A DNA stretch of 64,000 nt, from positions 124,001 through 188,000 of the forward strand of contig NZ_NKCN01000009.1 in NCBI RefSeq assembly GCF_002245535.1, written 5' to 3'. The notes under the pieces were generated by a model that saw only the letters and a program-made list of their open reading frames with translations, made no database searches and was not told where the DNA came from. Shown piece by piece: positions 1 through 9,556 of this stretch (positions are counted from its first letter, which is position 1; the number at the start of each line of letters is the position of its first letter). A program made the position numbers and the translations under genes. The stretch comes from Mycobacterium lehmannii. GTDB taxonomy: Bacteria > Actinomycetota > Actinomycetes > Mycobacteriales > Mycobacteriaceae.

Positions 1-1414
1 ACGCGGCGATTCCGTCCCCCGCGGGGCTGCTTGACTGTGTGACCGGTCCTCCGCGCAAGCCATCGAGGATGGCGGGCTCGTCGCCTGGGGCGGCCGGCAG
101 CAGTGTGGCGCGCATCTTGTCGAGCCCGCGGGTTCGGAACGGCGCGACCGAACAGATGCGCAGTCCGCGGGTGCGTGCGGCCTTGCGCAATCGCAGGAAG
201 ACGATGGGCGATTCCTCTTCGGGCTCGAGTCCGGCGAGCAAGACCACCGGAGCCGATTCCAGGCCGGAGTAGGTCACGTCCAGGAGCCGACCGGCCACGG
301 CCGCGCCGAGAAAGTCGGCCTCCTCGGCGGAGTGGGCGCGTGCCCGAAAGTCGATGTCGTTGCTGCGCAACGCGACACGGGCGAACTTCGCATAGGCGTA
401 GGCGTCCTCGAGCGTCGCTCGACCGCCGACGAGCACGCCCGCGCTGGCGCGGGCGGCGCTCAGGCCGCGCGCCGCCGTTGTCAACGCCACCGACCAGGGC
501 GCCGGTGTGAGATTGCCGTCCTCGTCGCGAACGAGGGGGCTGGTGATCCGGTCGGGCTGGGTGGCGTAGGTGAACGCCCAGCGTCCCTTGTCGCAGTTCC
601 ACTCCTCGTTGACCTCGGGATCGTCGCCGGCCAAGCGGCGCAGCACCTTTCCGCGCCGATGGTCGGTGCGTTGGGCGCACCCGGACGCGCAGTGTTCGCA
701 CACGCTGGGAGTGGACACGAGATCGAACGGGCGTGCCCGGAACCGGTAGGCGGTGCCGGTGAGCGCGCCGACCGGGCAGATCTGCACAGTGTTGCCCGAG
801 AAGTAGGAGTCAAACGGCTCTTCGGTGTAGATGCCGACTTGTTGTAGCGCACCGCGTTCCAGTAGCTCGATGAAGGGGTCGCCGGCGATCTGCTCAGAGA
901 ATCGGGTGCAGCGGGCGCACAGCACGCAGCGTTCCCGATCCAGCAGGACCTGCGACGAGATGCTGATCGGCTTGGAGAAGGTCCGCTTGACGTCCTCGAA
1001 ACGGGTTTCGGCGCGCCCGTTGGACATCGCCTGGTTCTGCAACGGGCATTCGCCGCCCTTGTCGCACACCGGGCAGTCCAGCGGGTGGTTGATCAGCAGC
1101 AGCTCCATCACCCCCTGCTGCGCCTTGTCGGCGGCCTCGGAGGTGAACTGGGTGCGCACCACCATGTCGGGCGCGACGGGCGTGGTGCATGACGCCATCG
1201 GCTTGCGCTGGCCTTGCACCTCGACCAGGCATTGCCGACACGCCCCGACCGGTTGCAGCAGCGGATGGTCGCAGAACCGCGGAATCTGCACGCCCATCAG
1301 CTCCGCGGCCCGAATCACCAAGGTGCCCTTGGGCACACTGACGGCCACGTCGTCGATGGTCAGGGTCACCATCTCCACGTGCGGGGTGTCGCGTGTCGGG
1401 TCGGTTACGGTCAT
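1..1414 (-). CDS. nuoG: NADH-quinone oxidoreductase subunit G (N-terminal part; cut by window edge)
   Basis: Electron-transfer subunit of the peripheral arm of complex I, passing electrons from NuoF/NuoE through several Fe-S clusters. About 471 codons are present, from the ATG at 1414 to the window edge. The N-terminal [2Fe-2S] ligands are visible as C48, C59, C62 and C76. They are followed by the HxxxCxxCxxxxxC motif ([14 protein letters not shown]) and a ferredoxin-type CVLCARC motif, then the start of the molybdopterin-like domain (CEHCASGC). The start directly abuts the nuoF stop at 1415, so the two are translationally coupled. The C-terminus lies outside the window. Confidence 0.93.
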   Translation of the reverse strand, partial: MTVTDPTRDTPHVEMVTLTIDDVAVSVPKGTLVIRAAELMGVQIPRFCDHPLLQPVGACRQCLVEVQGQRKPMASCTTPVAPDMVVRTQFTSEAADKAQQGVMELLLINHPLDCPVCDKGGECPLQNQAMSNGRAETRFEDVKRTFSKPISISSQVLLDRERCVLCARCTRFSEQIAGDPFIELLERGALQQVGIYTEEPFDSYFSGNTVQICPVGALTGTAYRFRARPFDLVSTPSVCEHCASGCAQRTDHRRGKVLRRLAGDDPEVNEEWNCDKGRWAFTYATQPDRITSPLVRDEDGNLTPAPWSVALTTAARGLSAARASAGVLVGGRATLEDAYAYAKFARVALRSNDIDFRARAHSAEEADFLGAAVAGRLLDVTYSGLESAPVVLLAGLEPEEESPIVFLRLRKAARTRGLRICSVAPFRTRGLDKMRATLLPAAPGDEPAILDGLRGGPVTQSSSPAGDGIAA

Positions 1415-2725
1415 CTACACACCCACCCGCTCGGTGGCCATCAACGTCGAGGCGTGCGGATCGAACGGGCAGCCGCCGTCGAGATGCGCCAGGTATTCGT
1501 CGCGGAAGTAGTCGATCGACGAGACGATCGGGCTGGTTGCCCCGTCGCCCAACGCGCAAAACGACTTGCCCAACATCGTGTCCGCGATGTCGAGCAGTTT
1601 GCCGAGGTCGGCTTCGGTGCCCGCACCGGTCTCGAGCCGGTCGTAGATCTGGGTCAGCCAGGAGGTGCCTTCCCGACACGGCGTGCACTTGCCGCAGGAC
1701 TCGTGGGCGTAGAACTGGGTCCACCGCCGCACCGCGCGCACCACACAAGTGGTGTGGTCGAAGATCTGCAGCGCCTTGGTGCCCAGCATCGATCCCACGC
1801 TGGCCATGCCTTCGAAATCCAGCGGCACGTCGAGGTGTTCTTCGGTCAGCAACGGGGTCGAGGAACCGCCCGGGGTCCAGAACTTCAACCTGTGGCCGTT
1901 GCGCACCCCGCCGGCGTACGTCAGGAGTTCGCGAAGGGTGATACCGAGCGGGGCCTCGTACTGGCCCGGTCGGCTGACGTGTCCCGACAGCGAATACAGG
2001 GTGAAACCGGGGGAATCGTCGGTGCCCATCGATCGGAACCAGTCGACACCGTTGAGAACGATCGGGGGTACCGAGGCCAGCGATTCGACATTGTTGACCA
2101 CGGTCGGGCAGCCGTAGAGTCCAGACTCGGCCGGGAACGGGGGCCGCAACCTGGGTTGTCCGCGCCTGCCCTCCAGCGAGTCCAGCAGCGCGGTCTCCTC
2201 GCCGCAGATGTAGGCACCAGCACCGGCATGCACAACCAAGTCCAGGTCATAGCCCGAACCCAGGATGTCTGGGCCCAGATACCCCGCTGCGTACGCCTCG
2301 GCCACCGCGGCGTGCAGGCGGCATAGGGCGGGAATGGCTTCGCCGCGCAGGTAGATGAATGCGTGGTGGGCCCGGATTGCATACGCCGCGATGATCAAAC
2401 CCTCGATCAGCATGTGCGGGGTGGCCATCATCAGCGGTATGTCCTTGCACGTGCCCGGCTCGGACTCGTCGGCGTTGACCACGAGGTAATGCGGCTTGGC
2501 GCCGGGACCGGAGCTGTCCGGGATGAAGGACCATTTCACTCCCGAGCGGAAGCCCGCTCCGCCGCGTCCGCGAAGCCCGGAGTCCGTCACGGCCCGGATC
2601 ACTTCGTCGGGCTCCATGACCAGCGCCTTGTGCAGGGCACGGTAACCGTCGTGGTCGCGGTAAGTCGCCAGCGTCCACGACTCGGGATGGTCCCAGTAGC
2701 GGGTGAGAACCGGAGTCAGCGGCAT
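1415..2725 (-). CDS. nuoF: NADH-quinone oxidoreductase subunit F
   Basis: FMN- and NADH-binding subunit of complex I, 436 residues. The glycine-rich NADH site (GRGGAGFRSG), the FMN region (NADESEPGTCKD, ICGEETALLDSLEG) and the C-terminal [4Fe-4S] motif ESCGKCTPC are all present. The open frame extends 32 codons further upstream, but the ATG at 2725 gives the family N-terminus (MPLTPVLTRYWD). It sits one base after the nuoE stop, which decides the start. It is part of the minus-strand nuoA-G operon. Confidence 0.95.
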   Translation of the reverse strand: MPLTPVLTRYWDHPESWTLATYRDHDGYRALHKALVMEPDEVIRAVTDSGLRGRGGAGFRSGVKWSFIPDSSGPGAKPHYLVVNADESEPGTCKDIPLMMATPHMLIEGLIIAAYAIRAHHAFIYLRGEAIPALCRLHAAVAEAYAAGYLGPDILGSGYDLDLVVHAGAGAYICGEETALLDSLEGRRGQPRLRPPFPAESGLYGCPTVVNNVESLASVPPIVLNGVDWFRSMGTDDSPGFTLYSLSGHVSRPGQYEAPLGITLRELLTYAGGVRNGHRLKFWTPGGSSTPLLTEEHLDVPLDFEGMASVGSMLGTKALQIFDHTTCVVRAVRRWTQFYAHESCGKCTPCREGTSWLTQIYDRLETGAGTEADLGKLLDIADTMLGKSFCALGDGATSPIVSSIDYFRDEYLAHLDGGCPFDPHASTLMATERVGV

Positions 2726-2726
2726 G

Positions 2727-3455
2727 TCAATCCTCACCTTCCATGGCCTTGGCGTGCATGTTGTGCTCGGTGGCGACGCGCAACCCGGCCAGGGTCGGCT
2801 CGCCGGCGGTGCGCACCGCACGGTTGTCGGGAAACCCGGCCAGGAGGCGTTGAGTGTGGCGGAATGTGCACAGCGGTGCCCGTCCGCGGGTGGGATTGAC
2901 CGGCGCGCCCGAGCGCAGCGCGTCGACGAGGTCGCACGCCGATGCCGGGGTTTGGTTGTCGAAGAATTCCCAGTTCACCATCACCACCGGGGCGTAGTCG
3001 CAGGCGGCGTTGCATTCGACGTGCTGCAGGGTGATGGCGCCGTCGGCGGTGGTCTCGTCGCTGTCGACACCCAGATGGTTTTTGAGCGCGTCGAAGATGG
3101 CGTCGCCGCCCATCACCGCGCACAGCGTGTTGGTGCATACCCCGACCAGGTAGTCACCGGTCGGGGTGCGCCGGTACATCGAGTAGAAGGTGGCCACGGC
3201 GGCGACCTCAGCGCCGGTCAGACCGACCTGGGCCGCGCAAAAGTCCACGCCGGCGCGAGTCAGGCAGGTGTCCTCGGACTGCACCAGGTGCAGCAGCGGC
3301 AGCAACGCCGAGCGGCGGTCGGGGTAGCGGCCGATGATCTGCTGGGCGTCGGCCTCGAGGCGGGCCAGCACCGGTGGCGGATAGCTTCGCCGTCCCCGCA
3401 GGTGGCTGGGTTCTTCGGGAGGCGGTCCCAGCTGCACGAAAACCGGTTCGCTCAT
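2727..3455 (-). CDS. nuoE: NADH-quinone oxidoreductase subunit E
   Basis: The 24-kDa type [2Fe-2S] subunit that partners NuoF in the NADH-oxidising module; 242 residues. Thioredoxin-like ferredoxin ligands are seen in CTNTLCAVMGGD and in CNAACDYAPV. The ATG at 3455 (MSEPVFVQLG) was chosen over one seven codons upstream because it matches the mycobacterial N-terminus. It lies 28 nt after the nuoD stop and its TGA is one base before the nuoF ATG. Confidence 0.94.
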   Translation of the reverse strand: MSEPVFVQLGPPPEEPSHLRGRRSYPPPVLARLEADAQQIIGRYPDRRSALLPLLHLVQSEDTCLTRAGVDFCAAQVGLTGAEVAAVATFYSMYRRTPTGDYLVGVCTNTLCAVMGGDAIFDALKNHLGVDSDETTADGAITLQHVECNAACDYAPVVMVNWEFFDNQTPASACDLVDALRSGAPVNPTRGRAPLCTFRHTQRLLAGFPDNRAVRTAGEPTLAGLRVATEHNMHAKAMEGED

Positions 3456-3483
3456 GAATATCTCTTCTTCGTCCAAGCGCTCA

Positions 3484-4809
3484 TCACCGGTCCACTCCGC
3501 CCATGACCGGGTCGATGGAGGCCACCGCGGAGATGGCGTCGGCGATCATGCCGCCCTCGCACATTGCCGCGACGGCTTGCAGGTTGGTGAAGGATGGGTC
3601 GCGGTAGTGCACCCGATACGGGCGGGTGCCGCCGTCGGAGACCATATGCACGCCGAGTTCCCCGCGCGGCGACTCGACCGCGACGTACACCTGACCGGCC
3701 GGGACCCGGATGCCTTCGGTGACGAGCTTGAAGTGGTGGATCAGTCCCTCCATCGAGCGGCCCATGATGCGGGCGATGTGTTCGGGGGAGTTGCCCAGCC
3801 CGTCGGGGCCGATGGTCAGGTCGGCGGGCCAGGCCAGCTTCTTGTCGGCGATCATCACCGGGCCGGGCGTCAGCCGGTCGAGGCACTGTTGGACGATCTT
3901 GATCGACTCGCGCATCTCTTTCACCCGAATGAGGTAGCGGCCGTAGGCGTCGTGACCGTTGTCGGTGATGACGTCGAAGTCGTATGTTTCGTAGCCGCAG
4001 TACGGTTGGGCGCGGCGCAGATCGTGGGCGAGACCGGTGGAGCGCAGCACCGGCCCGGTGACGCCAAGCGCCATGCAGCCAGCCAAGTCGAGGTAGCCGA
4101 CGTCGACGGTGCGGGCTTTCCAGATGTCGTTCTCGTTGAGCAGGTTTTCCAGGTCGCGTAGGCGCTTGGGCAGCAACTCGAGTAGGTCGCGGATCTGCGG
4201 AACAGCGTCGTCGGGTAGGTCGGCGGCCAGCCCGCCGGGCCGGATGTACGCGTGGTTCATCCGCAGCCCGGTGATGGTCTCGAACACCGACAGGATCTGT
4301 TCGCGTTCGCGGAATCCGTAGAACATCGCGCTCATCGCACCCAGTTCCATGCCGCCGGTGGCGAGCGCGACCAGGTGGCTGGAGATGCGGTTGAGTTCCA
4401 TGAGCATGACGCGGATGACGGTGGCACGTTCGGGGATGGCGTCGGTGATGCCGAGCAGCTTTTCCACCCCGAGGCAGTAGGCGGTTTCGTTGAAAAACGG
4501 TGAGAGGTAATCCATTCGGGTGACGAACGTGACGCCCTGGGTCCAGTTGCGGTATTCGAGGTTCTTCTCGATTCCGGTGTGCAGGTAGCCGATGCCGCAG
4601 CGGGCATCGGTGATGGTCTCGCCCTCGATCTCCAGGATCAGGCGCAGCACCCCGTGCGTGGAGGGGTGCTGTGGTCCCATGTTGACCACGATGCGCTCGC
4701 CGGGCTCAGCGCCAGCGGCGGCCGTGACCACTTCGTCCCAGTCTTGGCCGCCGACCATGACGACCGTGTCGGTGCCGCCCGACCCGGGCGGGGTGGGGGA
4801 TGTGCTCAT
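3484..4809 (-). CDS. nuoD: NADH-quinone oxidoreductase subunit D
   Basis: The 49-kDa type subunit lining the quinone site of complex I and evolutionarily related to the [NiFe]-hydrogenase large subunit; 441 residues. Family blocks include [15 protein letters not shown] near the N-terminus, a [10 protein letters not shown] block and a C-terminal DPVMGGVDR. The ATG at 4809 shares its first base with the nuoC stop (TGATG). The longer frame upstream is an overlap into nuoC and was not used. Confidence 0.95.
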   Translation of the reverse strand: MSTSPTPPGSGGTDTVVMVGGQDWDEVVTAAAGAEPGERIVVNMGPQHPSTHGVLRLILEIEGETITDARCGIGYLHTGIEKNLEYRNWTQGVTFVTRMDYLSPFFNETAYCLGVEKLLGITDAIPERATVIRVMLMELNRISSHLVALATGGMELGAMSAMFYGFREREQILSVFETITGLRMNHAYIRPGGLAADLPDDAVPQIRDLLELLPKRLRDLENLLNENDIWKARTVDVGYLDLAGCMALGVTGPVLRSTGLAHDLRRAQPYCGYETYDFDVITDNGHDAYGRYLIRVKEMRESIKIVQQCLDRLTPGPVMIADKKLAWPADLTIGPDGLGNSPEHIARIMGRSMEGLIHHFKLVTEGIRVPAGQVYVAVESPRGELGVHMVSDGGTRPYRVHYRDPSFTNLQAVAAMCEGGMIADAISAVASIDPVMGGVDR

Positions 4810-5495
4810 CAGGTGTAGGTCCTCCGCTGGTCGGGCGGTGGTATCTGGGCGCCGTGGTATTCCACCGGTATGCCGCCCAACGGGTAGTCCTTGCGCTGTG
4901 GATGGCCCAGCCAGTCGTCGGGCATTTCGATGCGGGTCAGTGCGGGGTGGCCGTCGAAGATGATGCCGAAGAAGTCGTAGGTTTCCCGCTCGTGCCAGTC
5001 GACGGTCGGATAGACCGAGTACAGCGACGGGATGTGCGGGTCGGCGTCCGGCGCGGCGACTTCCACGCGGATGCGGCGGTTGTGCGTGATGGAGGCCAGC
5101 GGGTACACGGCGTGCAGCTCGCGTCCGGCATCGTCGGGGTAGTGCACCCCGCTGGCCCCCAGGCACAGCTCGAACCGCAGGGCCGGGTCGTCGCGCAGCA
5201 GCTGCGCCACCGCGGGCAGCTGGTCGCGGACCACTTCCAGGGTCAGTTCTTCGCGGTACACGACCACCCGCTCGATGGATGCGGCGTAGCCCTGCTCGCC
5301 GAGGGCGGCCGCAAGCGCATCGACAACCTGATCGAAATAGCCGCCGTAGGGCCGCGGCGAGCTGCCCGGCAACGCGACCGGGCGGACCAGCCTGCCGTAG
5401 CCCGAGGTGTCGCCGGTGTCGTTGGCGCCGAACATCCCGCGCCGTACCCCAATCACTTCCGGTCGACCGGGCTTGCCGTTTTGGTCAGGGCTCAT
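4809..5495 (-). CDS. nuoC: NADH-quinone oxidoreductase subunit C
   Basis: The 30-kDa type subunit of the complex I connecting module, 228 residues. The signature [16 protein letters not shown] and the following pattern [11 protein letters not shown] are clear. The start ATG at 5495 overlaps the nuoB stop by four bases (ATGA). The N-terminal part, rich in Gly and Asp before [17 protein letters not shown], is typical of actinobacterial NuoC. It is a member of the tightly overlapping nuo operon. Confidence 0.94.
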   Translation of the reverse strand: MSPDQNGKPGRPEVIGVRRGMFGANDTGDTSGYGRLVRPVALPGSSPRPYGGYFDQVVDALAAALGEQGYAASIERVVVYREELTLEVVRDQLPAVAQLLRDDPALRFELCLGASGVHYPDDAGRELHAVYPLASITHNRRIRVEVAAPDADPHIPSLYSVYPTVDWHERETYDFFGIIFDGHPALTRIEMPDDWLGHPQRKDYPLGGIPVEYHGAQIPPPDQRRTYT

Positions 5496-6046
5496 CGGAG
5501 CAGGCCTTTGAGCTCGATGGTCGGTACGATCGCCAATGCAGCCTGTTCGGCTTCGCGGACCGCTTCTTCGCGGTTCACCCCGAGCGGCATCTGCGCAATC
5601 TTGTCGTGCAGCTTGAGGATCGCGTGCAGCAGCATTTCCGGCCGGGGCGGGCATCCGGGCAGGTAGATGTCGACCGGGACGACGTGATCGACGCCTTGGA
5701 GGATCGCGTAGTTATTGAACATCCCGCCCGATGAGGCGCACACACCCATCGCCAGCACCCACTTGGGTTCGGCCATCTGGTCATAGACCTGGCGCAGCAC
5801 CGGCGCCATCTTTTGGCTCACCCGGCCGGCGACGATCATCAGATCCGCTTGTCGCGGTGTCGCCGAGAACCGCTCCATGCCGAAGCGGGCGATGTCGAAT
5901 CGGGGGCCCGCGGTGGCCATCATCTCAATGGCGCAGCAGGCCAGGCCGAATGTCGCAGGCCACAACGAGCCTTTGCGCACATAGCCGGCCACCTTCTCGA
6001 GGGTGGACAGCAGGATGCCGCCGGGCAGTTTCTCCTCTAGTCCCAT
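5492..6046 (-). CDS. nuoB: NADH-quinone oxidoreductase subunit B
   Basis: Carries the N2 [4Fe-4S] cluster that reduces quinone; 184 residues. The tandem-cysteine ligand GLACCAIEM, then GVCASSGG and [10 protein letters not shown] supply the four cluster cysteines. The ATG at 6046 overlaps the nuoA stop by 10 nt and gives the mycobacterial start [10 protein letters not shown]. The in-frame extension upstream lies inside nuoA and is rejected. Confidence 0.95.
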   Translation of the reverse strand: MGLEEKLPGGILLSTLEKVAGYVRKGSLWPATFGLACCAIEMMATAGPRFDIARFGMERFSATPRQADLMIVAGRVSQKMAPVLRQVYDQMAEPKWVLAMGVCASSGGMFNNYAILQGVDHVVPVDIYLPGCPPRPEMLLHAILKLHDKIAQMPLGVNREEAVREAEQAALAIVPTIELKGLLR

Positions 6047-6429
6047 GCCAGGCCCCCCCGCCGCCAGACATAGGCATAGGCCACGAAAACAGTCAGCATG
6101 AACAGCAACATCTCCACCAGCGCAAACAGACCGAGTCCGTCGAACGCGACCGCCCACGGGTAGAGGAACACGATCTCGATGTCGAAGATGATGAACAACA
6201 TCGCCGTCAGGTAGTACTTGATCGGGAAACGGGTTCCTGTCGCACTGCGATCGCCGTTGCGCCGCCGGCCGGTTGCGTCGCCGCGAAGCGGTTCGATGCC
6301 GCATTCGTAGGCCTGCAACTTCGACCGGTTGAAGCGGCGCGGACCCACCAGGGTCGCCGTGATCACCGAGAAAACGGCGAACGCCGCGGCGATCCCGCCC
6401 AGCACCATAATCGGCAGGTAGGGATTCAT
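6037..6429 (-). CDS. nuoA: NADH-quinone oxidoreductase subunit A
   Basis: Small membrane subunit of complex I, 130 residues, with three predicted membrane helices (about 5-28, 73-93 and 100-121). The conserved acidic stretch YECGIEP and [12 protein letters not shown] are visible. It is the first gene of the minus-strand nuo operon; the operon promoter should lie in the 122-bp divergent gap up to the receiver gene at 6552. Confidence 0.94.
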   Translation of the reverse strand: MNPYLPIMVLGGIAAAFAVFSVITATLVGPRRFNRSKLQAYECGIEPLRGDATGRRRNGDRSATGTRFPIKYYLTAMLFIIFDIEIVFLYPWAVAFDGLGLFALVEMLLFMLTVFVAYAYVWRRGGLAWD

Positions 6430-6551
6430 CCAGCGGTCTTTCGTTCGAGCACAATTCCACGTTGGCTAATCACGTGCCGAGGTGAGCACCCCGACGTGGG
6501 GGAGCGTCAAGGGGGTTCACGTGCAGTCAATGGGCGGCTAGCATCCGGCGG

Positions 6552-6974
6552 ATGAACCAATACGCCATCGACTGTCGCGTGTATGCACCGCTTGAGGTGC
6601 TCGTGTACAGCAGTAACGCCGTGACGAGATCCCGCGTTGAGCAGGCGCTGGGCATCGCGCCCGACAACACCGTTCCGTCGCTGCGGTTCGTCCAGGCCGC
6701 GACCGGGCCCGCGGTAATGCGCCACATGAGCGGTCACACGACTGGTCTTGTGATTCTCGACGGTGAGGCAACACCGGCTGGTGGCCTGGGCATCGCGCGA
6801 CAGCTCAAAGATGAACTGCGCCACCGCATTCCGATGGTGGCGCTGTTGGGTAGGCATGAAGATGTGTGGCTTGCCCGATGGTCGGGGGTGGACGACGTCG
6901 TCGTCCACCCGATCGATCCCGTTGCGCTGGCTGAGGTGGTTGTTCCGTTGCTACGCCAGCGCGTCGTTTCGTGA
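6552..6974 (+). CDS. Orphan receiver-domain protein, Rv3143-like
   Basis: Single-domain response-regulator-like protein of 140 residues with no output domain, divergent from nuoA as Rv3143 is next to nuo in M. tuberculosis. The receiver fold can be followed (LEVLVYSSNAVTR, then LVILDGEATPAGG with the phospho-acceptor-like Asp). The acidic pair that normally binds Mg2+ after strand 1 is replaced by Tyr-Ser-Ser, and the conserved Lys near the end reads HPIDP. It is therefore an atypical receiver, possibly phosphorylation-independent. The start could be nearer LEVLVYSS; the ATG at 6552 is the first in frame. Confidence 0.8.
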   Translation: MNQYAIDCRVYAPLEVLVYSSNAVTRSRVEQALGIAPDNTVPSLRFVQAATGPAVMRHMSGHTTGLVILDGEATPAGGLGIARQLKDELRHRIPMVALLGRHEDVWLARWSGVDDVVVHPIDPVALAEVVVPLLRQRVVS

Positions 6975-7280
6975 CAGCCGCGCGCTGCTCGCGCGTTCGG
7001 AATGTTCTGCGAGCCAACGGCGTTCGAGATCGAGCACGCGGCGGTGTTCGACGATCAGCCATGCGATGCCGCCGGCGATGGCCATCGCGCCGACGATGCC
7101 AGTCGTGAGCATCCAGTCGCTGTGGCGGTATGCGGCCGCTGCCACGCAGCCGACGATCGAGATCACGCCTAGGGCGATCGACAACAGCCCAGGCCAAGAG
7201 TAGCCGTTGATGAACGATTCTCCTGTGTGCGGAAGCGTGGTCCGGAAATGGTCGGTCGGGTCGTGACGGGTCCGATGCAT
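6951..7280 (-). CDS. UsfY-like membrane protein
   Basis: A 109-residue protein with the UsfY pattern: an N-terminal RTRHDPTDHFRTTLPHTGES stretch, two membrane helices (about 27-50 and 57-79) and a polar tail with EHRR. In M. tuberculosis usfY lies next to the sigF operon; the function is unknown. The ATG at 7280 has a strong AGGAGG ribosome site seven bases upstream. Its 3' end overlaps the convergent receiver gene by 24 nt. Confidence 0.75.
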   Translation of the reverse strand: MHRTRHDPTDHFRTTLPHTGESFINGYSWPGLLSIALGVISIVGCVAAAAYRHSDWMLTTGIVGAMAIAGGIAWLIVEHRRVLDLERRWLAEHSERASSARLSRNDALA

Positions 7281-7364
7281 AACAACCTCCTGGGTAGATA
7301 CCGAAGAGGTAAATCCTGATGTCGTGTCCGGCCATCCCCTACCCTGGTGATCGCCTGGGGGGAG

Positions 7365-8246
7365 TCAGCCAACCTGTTCCCAGCCGAGTTCGCGGTGGGT
7401 GGCCAGGTGTTTGATCAGCAACTCGGTGGGTCCGGTGCATGGCGACTGGGTGACGATGTGCCACGGGCGACTCAACGGTGTTCCGGGAACCGGCAATTCG
7501 ACCAGATCGCCGGCGTCGAGCTCGCGTCGAACCGCCTGACGGGAAACCAGGGTGATACCCACCCCGGCTACCGCTGCGGCCACCACCGCGCCGTGCGAAC
7601 CCAGCACCATCTGACGGGGCGCGATTTCTAGTTCCTCGAGCACCACCGCCATCGTGGCCCGGGTGCCTGAACCGGATTCGCGCAGCAGCCAGGTGGCCTG
7701 AGACGGGTCGAAACCGTCGGCGCGCGAGGGTTTTCCGACCACGACCAGGGTGTTCGGGCTGCGTGCCCGCACGCGAACGTGATTCAGGTCGGTCGGCGGC
7801 CGCCCGGCCACCACGACATCGACTTCATGGCAAGTCAGCATCGGCCAGACCGCCGTGCGAGGCGCTACATGCACCTGGCAGACCACGTTGGGGTGCTCTT
7901 CTTGGAAGGAGGCCAGCATCGCAGGGATCATCAGCTCGCCGGCGGTGGTCACGGCCGCGAATCGGATGACGCCCTGCTCAGGCTCGGCTTCACCGCGGGC
8001 GGCGAGCACCGCCTCCTCGTGCAGGCCCAGGATCTGTCGCGCGTACTCGGTATAGCGCAGCCCGGCTGGGGTCAGCCGCACGCCTCTGCCGTGGCGGTCC
8101 ACCAACGAAACACCGACTTCGGCGCTGAGGGTCGACAGCGCCGAGGAGATCGCCGACTCTGTGACGAAGAGTCGCTCGGCGGCCCCGCGCACCGATCCGG
8201 TGTCGGCCAGCTCAACTAGCGATCGCAGCCTGGCGTTGGTGGTCAC
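7365..8246 (-). CDS. cbbR: LysR-type regulator, CbbR-like
   Basis: LysR-family regulator, 293 residues, with an N-terminal winged helix-turn-helix (LADTGSVRGAAERLFVTESAISSAL) and a substrate-binding effector domain. CbbR proteins activate Calvin-cycle operons, sensing metabolites such as RuBP or NADPH; assignment here rests on sequence type and on coupling to cbbX. The GTG at 8246 overlaps the cbbX stop by four bases (GTGA), which fixes the start; the longer frame runs into cbbX. Most cbbR genes are divergent from the operon they control, so co-transcription downstream of cbbX is unusual. Confidence 0.78.
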   Translation of the reverse strand: MTTNARLRSLVELADTGSVRGAAERLFVTESAISSALSTLSAEVGVSLVDRHGRGVRLTPAGLRYTEYARQILGLHEEAVLAARGEAEPEQGVIRFAAVTTAGELMIPAMLASFQEEHPNVVCQVHVAPRTAVWPMLTCHEVDVVVAGRPPTDLNHVRVRARSPNTLVVVGKPSRADGFDPSQATWLLRESGSGTRATMAVVLEELEIAPRQMVLGSHGAVVAAAVAGVGITLVSRQAVRRELDAGDLVELPVPGTPLSRPWHIVTQSPCTGPTELLIKHLATHRELGWEQVG

Positions 8247-9238
8247 GAGCGGACAGAATCCGACTGAAGGTCGAACACTCGGCTGGCGCGGATTTCGGCT
8301 GCCTCGATGGTCATCAACTGGTCGAGGCCGACCTGCTGTTGCGGGTCGGCCATCAGCCGCCGCGCGTGTCGGAGTCGGGCGCGTTCCATGGCGTTGCGGA
8401 CGCTGCGCGCGTTGGCAAACCAAGGCTGATAGATGCGCCGCTGCAGATACTCGTGCAACGCAACTTGCGCGTCGTCCGACAGGCGATAACCCAGTTCACG
8501 AGTCATCAACGCCGCGATCTGCTCAAGTTCATCCACGGTGTAGTCGGGGAAGGTGATGTGGTGGGCAATCCGGCTCTGCATTCCGGGGTTTGCCGAGAAG
8601 AACCTGTCCATCTTGTCGGCGTAACCGGCCAGGATGACCACGAGATCGTCGCGGTTGTTCTCCATGACCTGCAGCAGAATCTCGATCGACTCCGACCCGT
8701 AATCACGCTCGTTTTCGAGCTTGTACAAGTAGTAGGCCTCATCGATGAACAACACCCCGCCCATCGCCCGCTTGATCACGTCCTTGGTCTTGGGCGCGGT
8801 GTGCCCGACGTATTCGCCGACCAGGTCGTCGCGGGTGACGCTGACCAGGTGGCCGCGTCGCAGGTAGCCGAGCCGGTGCAGCAGGTCGGCCATCCGCAGT
8901 GCGACGGTGGTCTTGCCGGTGCCTGGGTTGCCGGTGAAACACATGTGCAGGGTGGGTTGCGGCGCGGCGATGCCGAAGCGGGCGCGAAGCTTGTCCACCA
9001 ACAGCAAGGCCGCAATTTCGGCGATGCGGGTCTTGACCGGCGCCAGCCCGACCAGCTGGGTGTCGAGGTGTTCGAGGACCTCGTCGACGCCCGATTCGCG
9101 GCGGACTTCGGCCAGGTCGACCACCGCGTCGGCGGGCAGCGGGTCCGGGCCTGGCTCCGGTTCCAGCTGGGGTCCCGAGGAATCGGCGTCGGGTTTGAAG
9201 CCGAACGAGTTACGTGGTGCCTGGGTTGTCGACGTCAT
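8243..9238 (-). CDS. cbbX: RuBisCO activase CbbX (AAA+ ATPase)
   Basis: CbbX/CfxQ family AAA+ protein, 331 residues. It removes inhibitory sugar phosphates from red-type (form IC/ID) RuBisCO by threading the large-subunit tail. Walker A is GNPGTGKT at 103-110, Walker B is VLFIDEAYYL, and a C-terminal lid with sensor arginine (NARSVRNAMERAR) follows. The ATG at 9238 (MTSTTQAPRN) is chosen because the 50 residues further upstream are Arg-rich and non-conserved. Normally the gene follows cbbLS; here no RuBisCO gene precedes it. Confidence 0.88.
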   Translation of the reverse strand: MTSTTQAPRNSFGFKPDADSSGPQLEPEPGPDPLPADAVVDLAEVRRESGVDEVLEHLDTQLVGLAPVKTRIAEIAALLLVDKLRARFGIAAPQPTLHMCFTGNPGTGKTTVALRMADLLHRLGYLRRGHLVSVTRDDLVGEYVGHTAPKTKDVIKRAMGGVLFIDEAYYLYKLENERDYGSESIEILLQVMENNRDDLVVILAGYADKMDRFFSANPGMQSRIAHHITFPDYTVDELEQIAALMTRELGYRLSDDAQVALHEYLQRRIYQPWFANARSVRNAMERARLRHARRLMADPQQQVGLDQLMTIEAAEIRASRVFDLQSDSVRS

Positions 9239-9556
9239 CGTCAACGGGGGACTGGCTCGGTCGCGGGCTGCGCGAACGCGGCGGGCGAGGCGTGACGGGC
9301 GTCGCCATCCGTGCGGCAGGTACGTCTGCCGCACGAGCGATCGCCAGCTGTGGCTGTGCTGTAAGCGGGCATGTCTGCATGCTGCCACCGAATTGTGAAC
9401 ATGTCTATTGAGGATCAGCCGTCAACAGTTAAGCAAAAGGTTTCGTTTCACCCGGTGTATCCACCACAAGGGTGAACCCGAAGTGCCCAACCCCGCGATA
9501 CGGTCCATGCGCCAGGACACAGCGCTGCGGCCTGTCGCTACTTGTTGGAGGACACG
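9239..9556. promoter_or_regulatory. Divergent cbbX / blaI-cbbT control region
   Basis: 318 bp without a gene between the divergent cbbX and BlaI-like genes. It is less GC-rich around 9405-9470 and should hold both promoters. A weak match to the CCCC-N6-GGGG type palindrome is seen near 9500-9513 (CCCCGCGATACGGT). No RuBisCO remnant is visible here. Confidence 0.45.

Noticed and set aside
1214..2326. Long plus-strand open frame (370 codons) opposite nuoF/nuoG
   Set aside because: It is antisense to two well-conserved nuo genes; GC-rich third positions keep the opposite frame open. The translation is Arg/Ala/Gly-rich with no domain.
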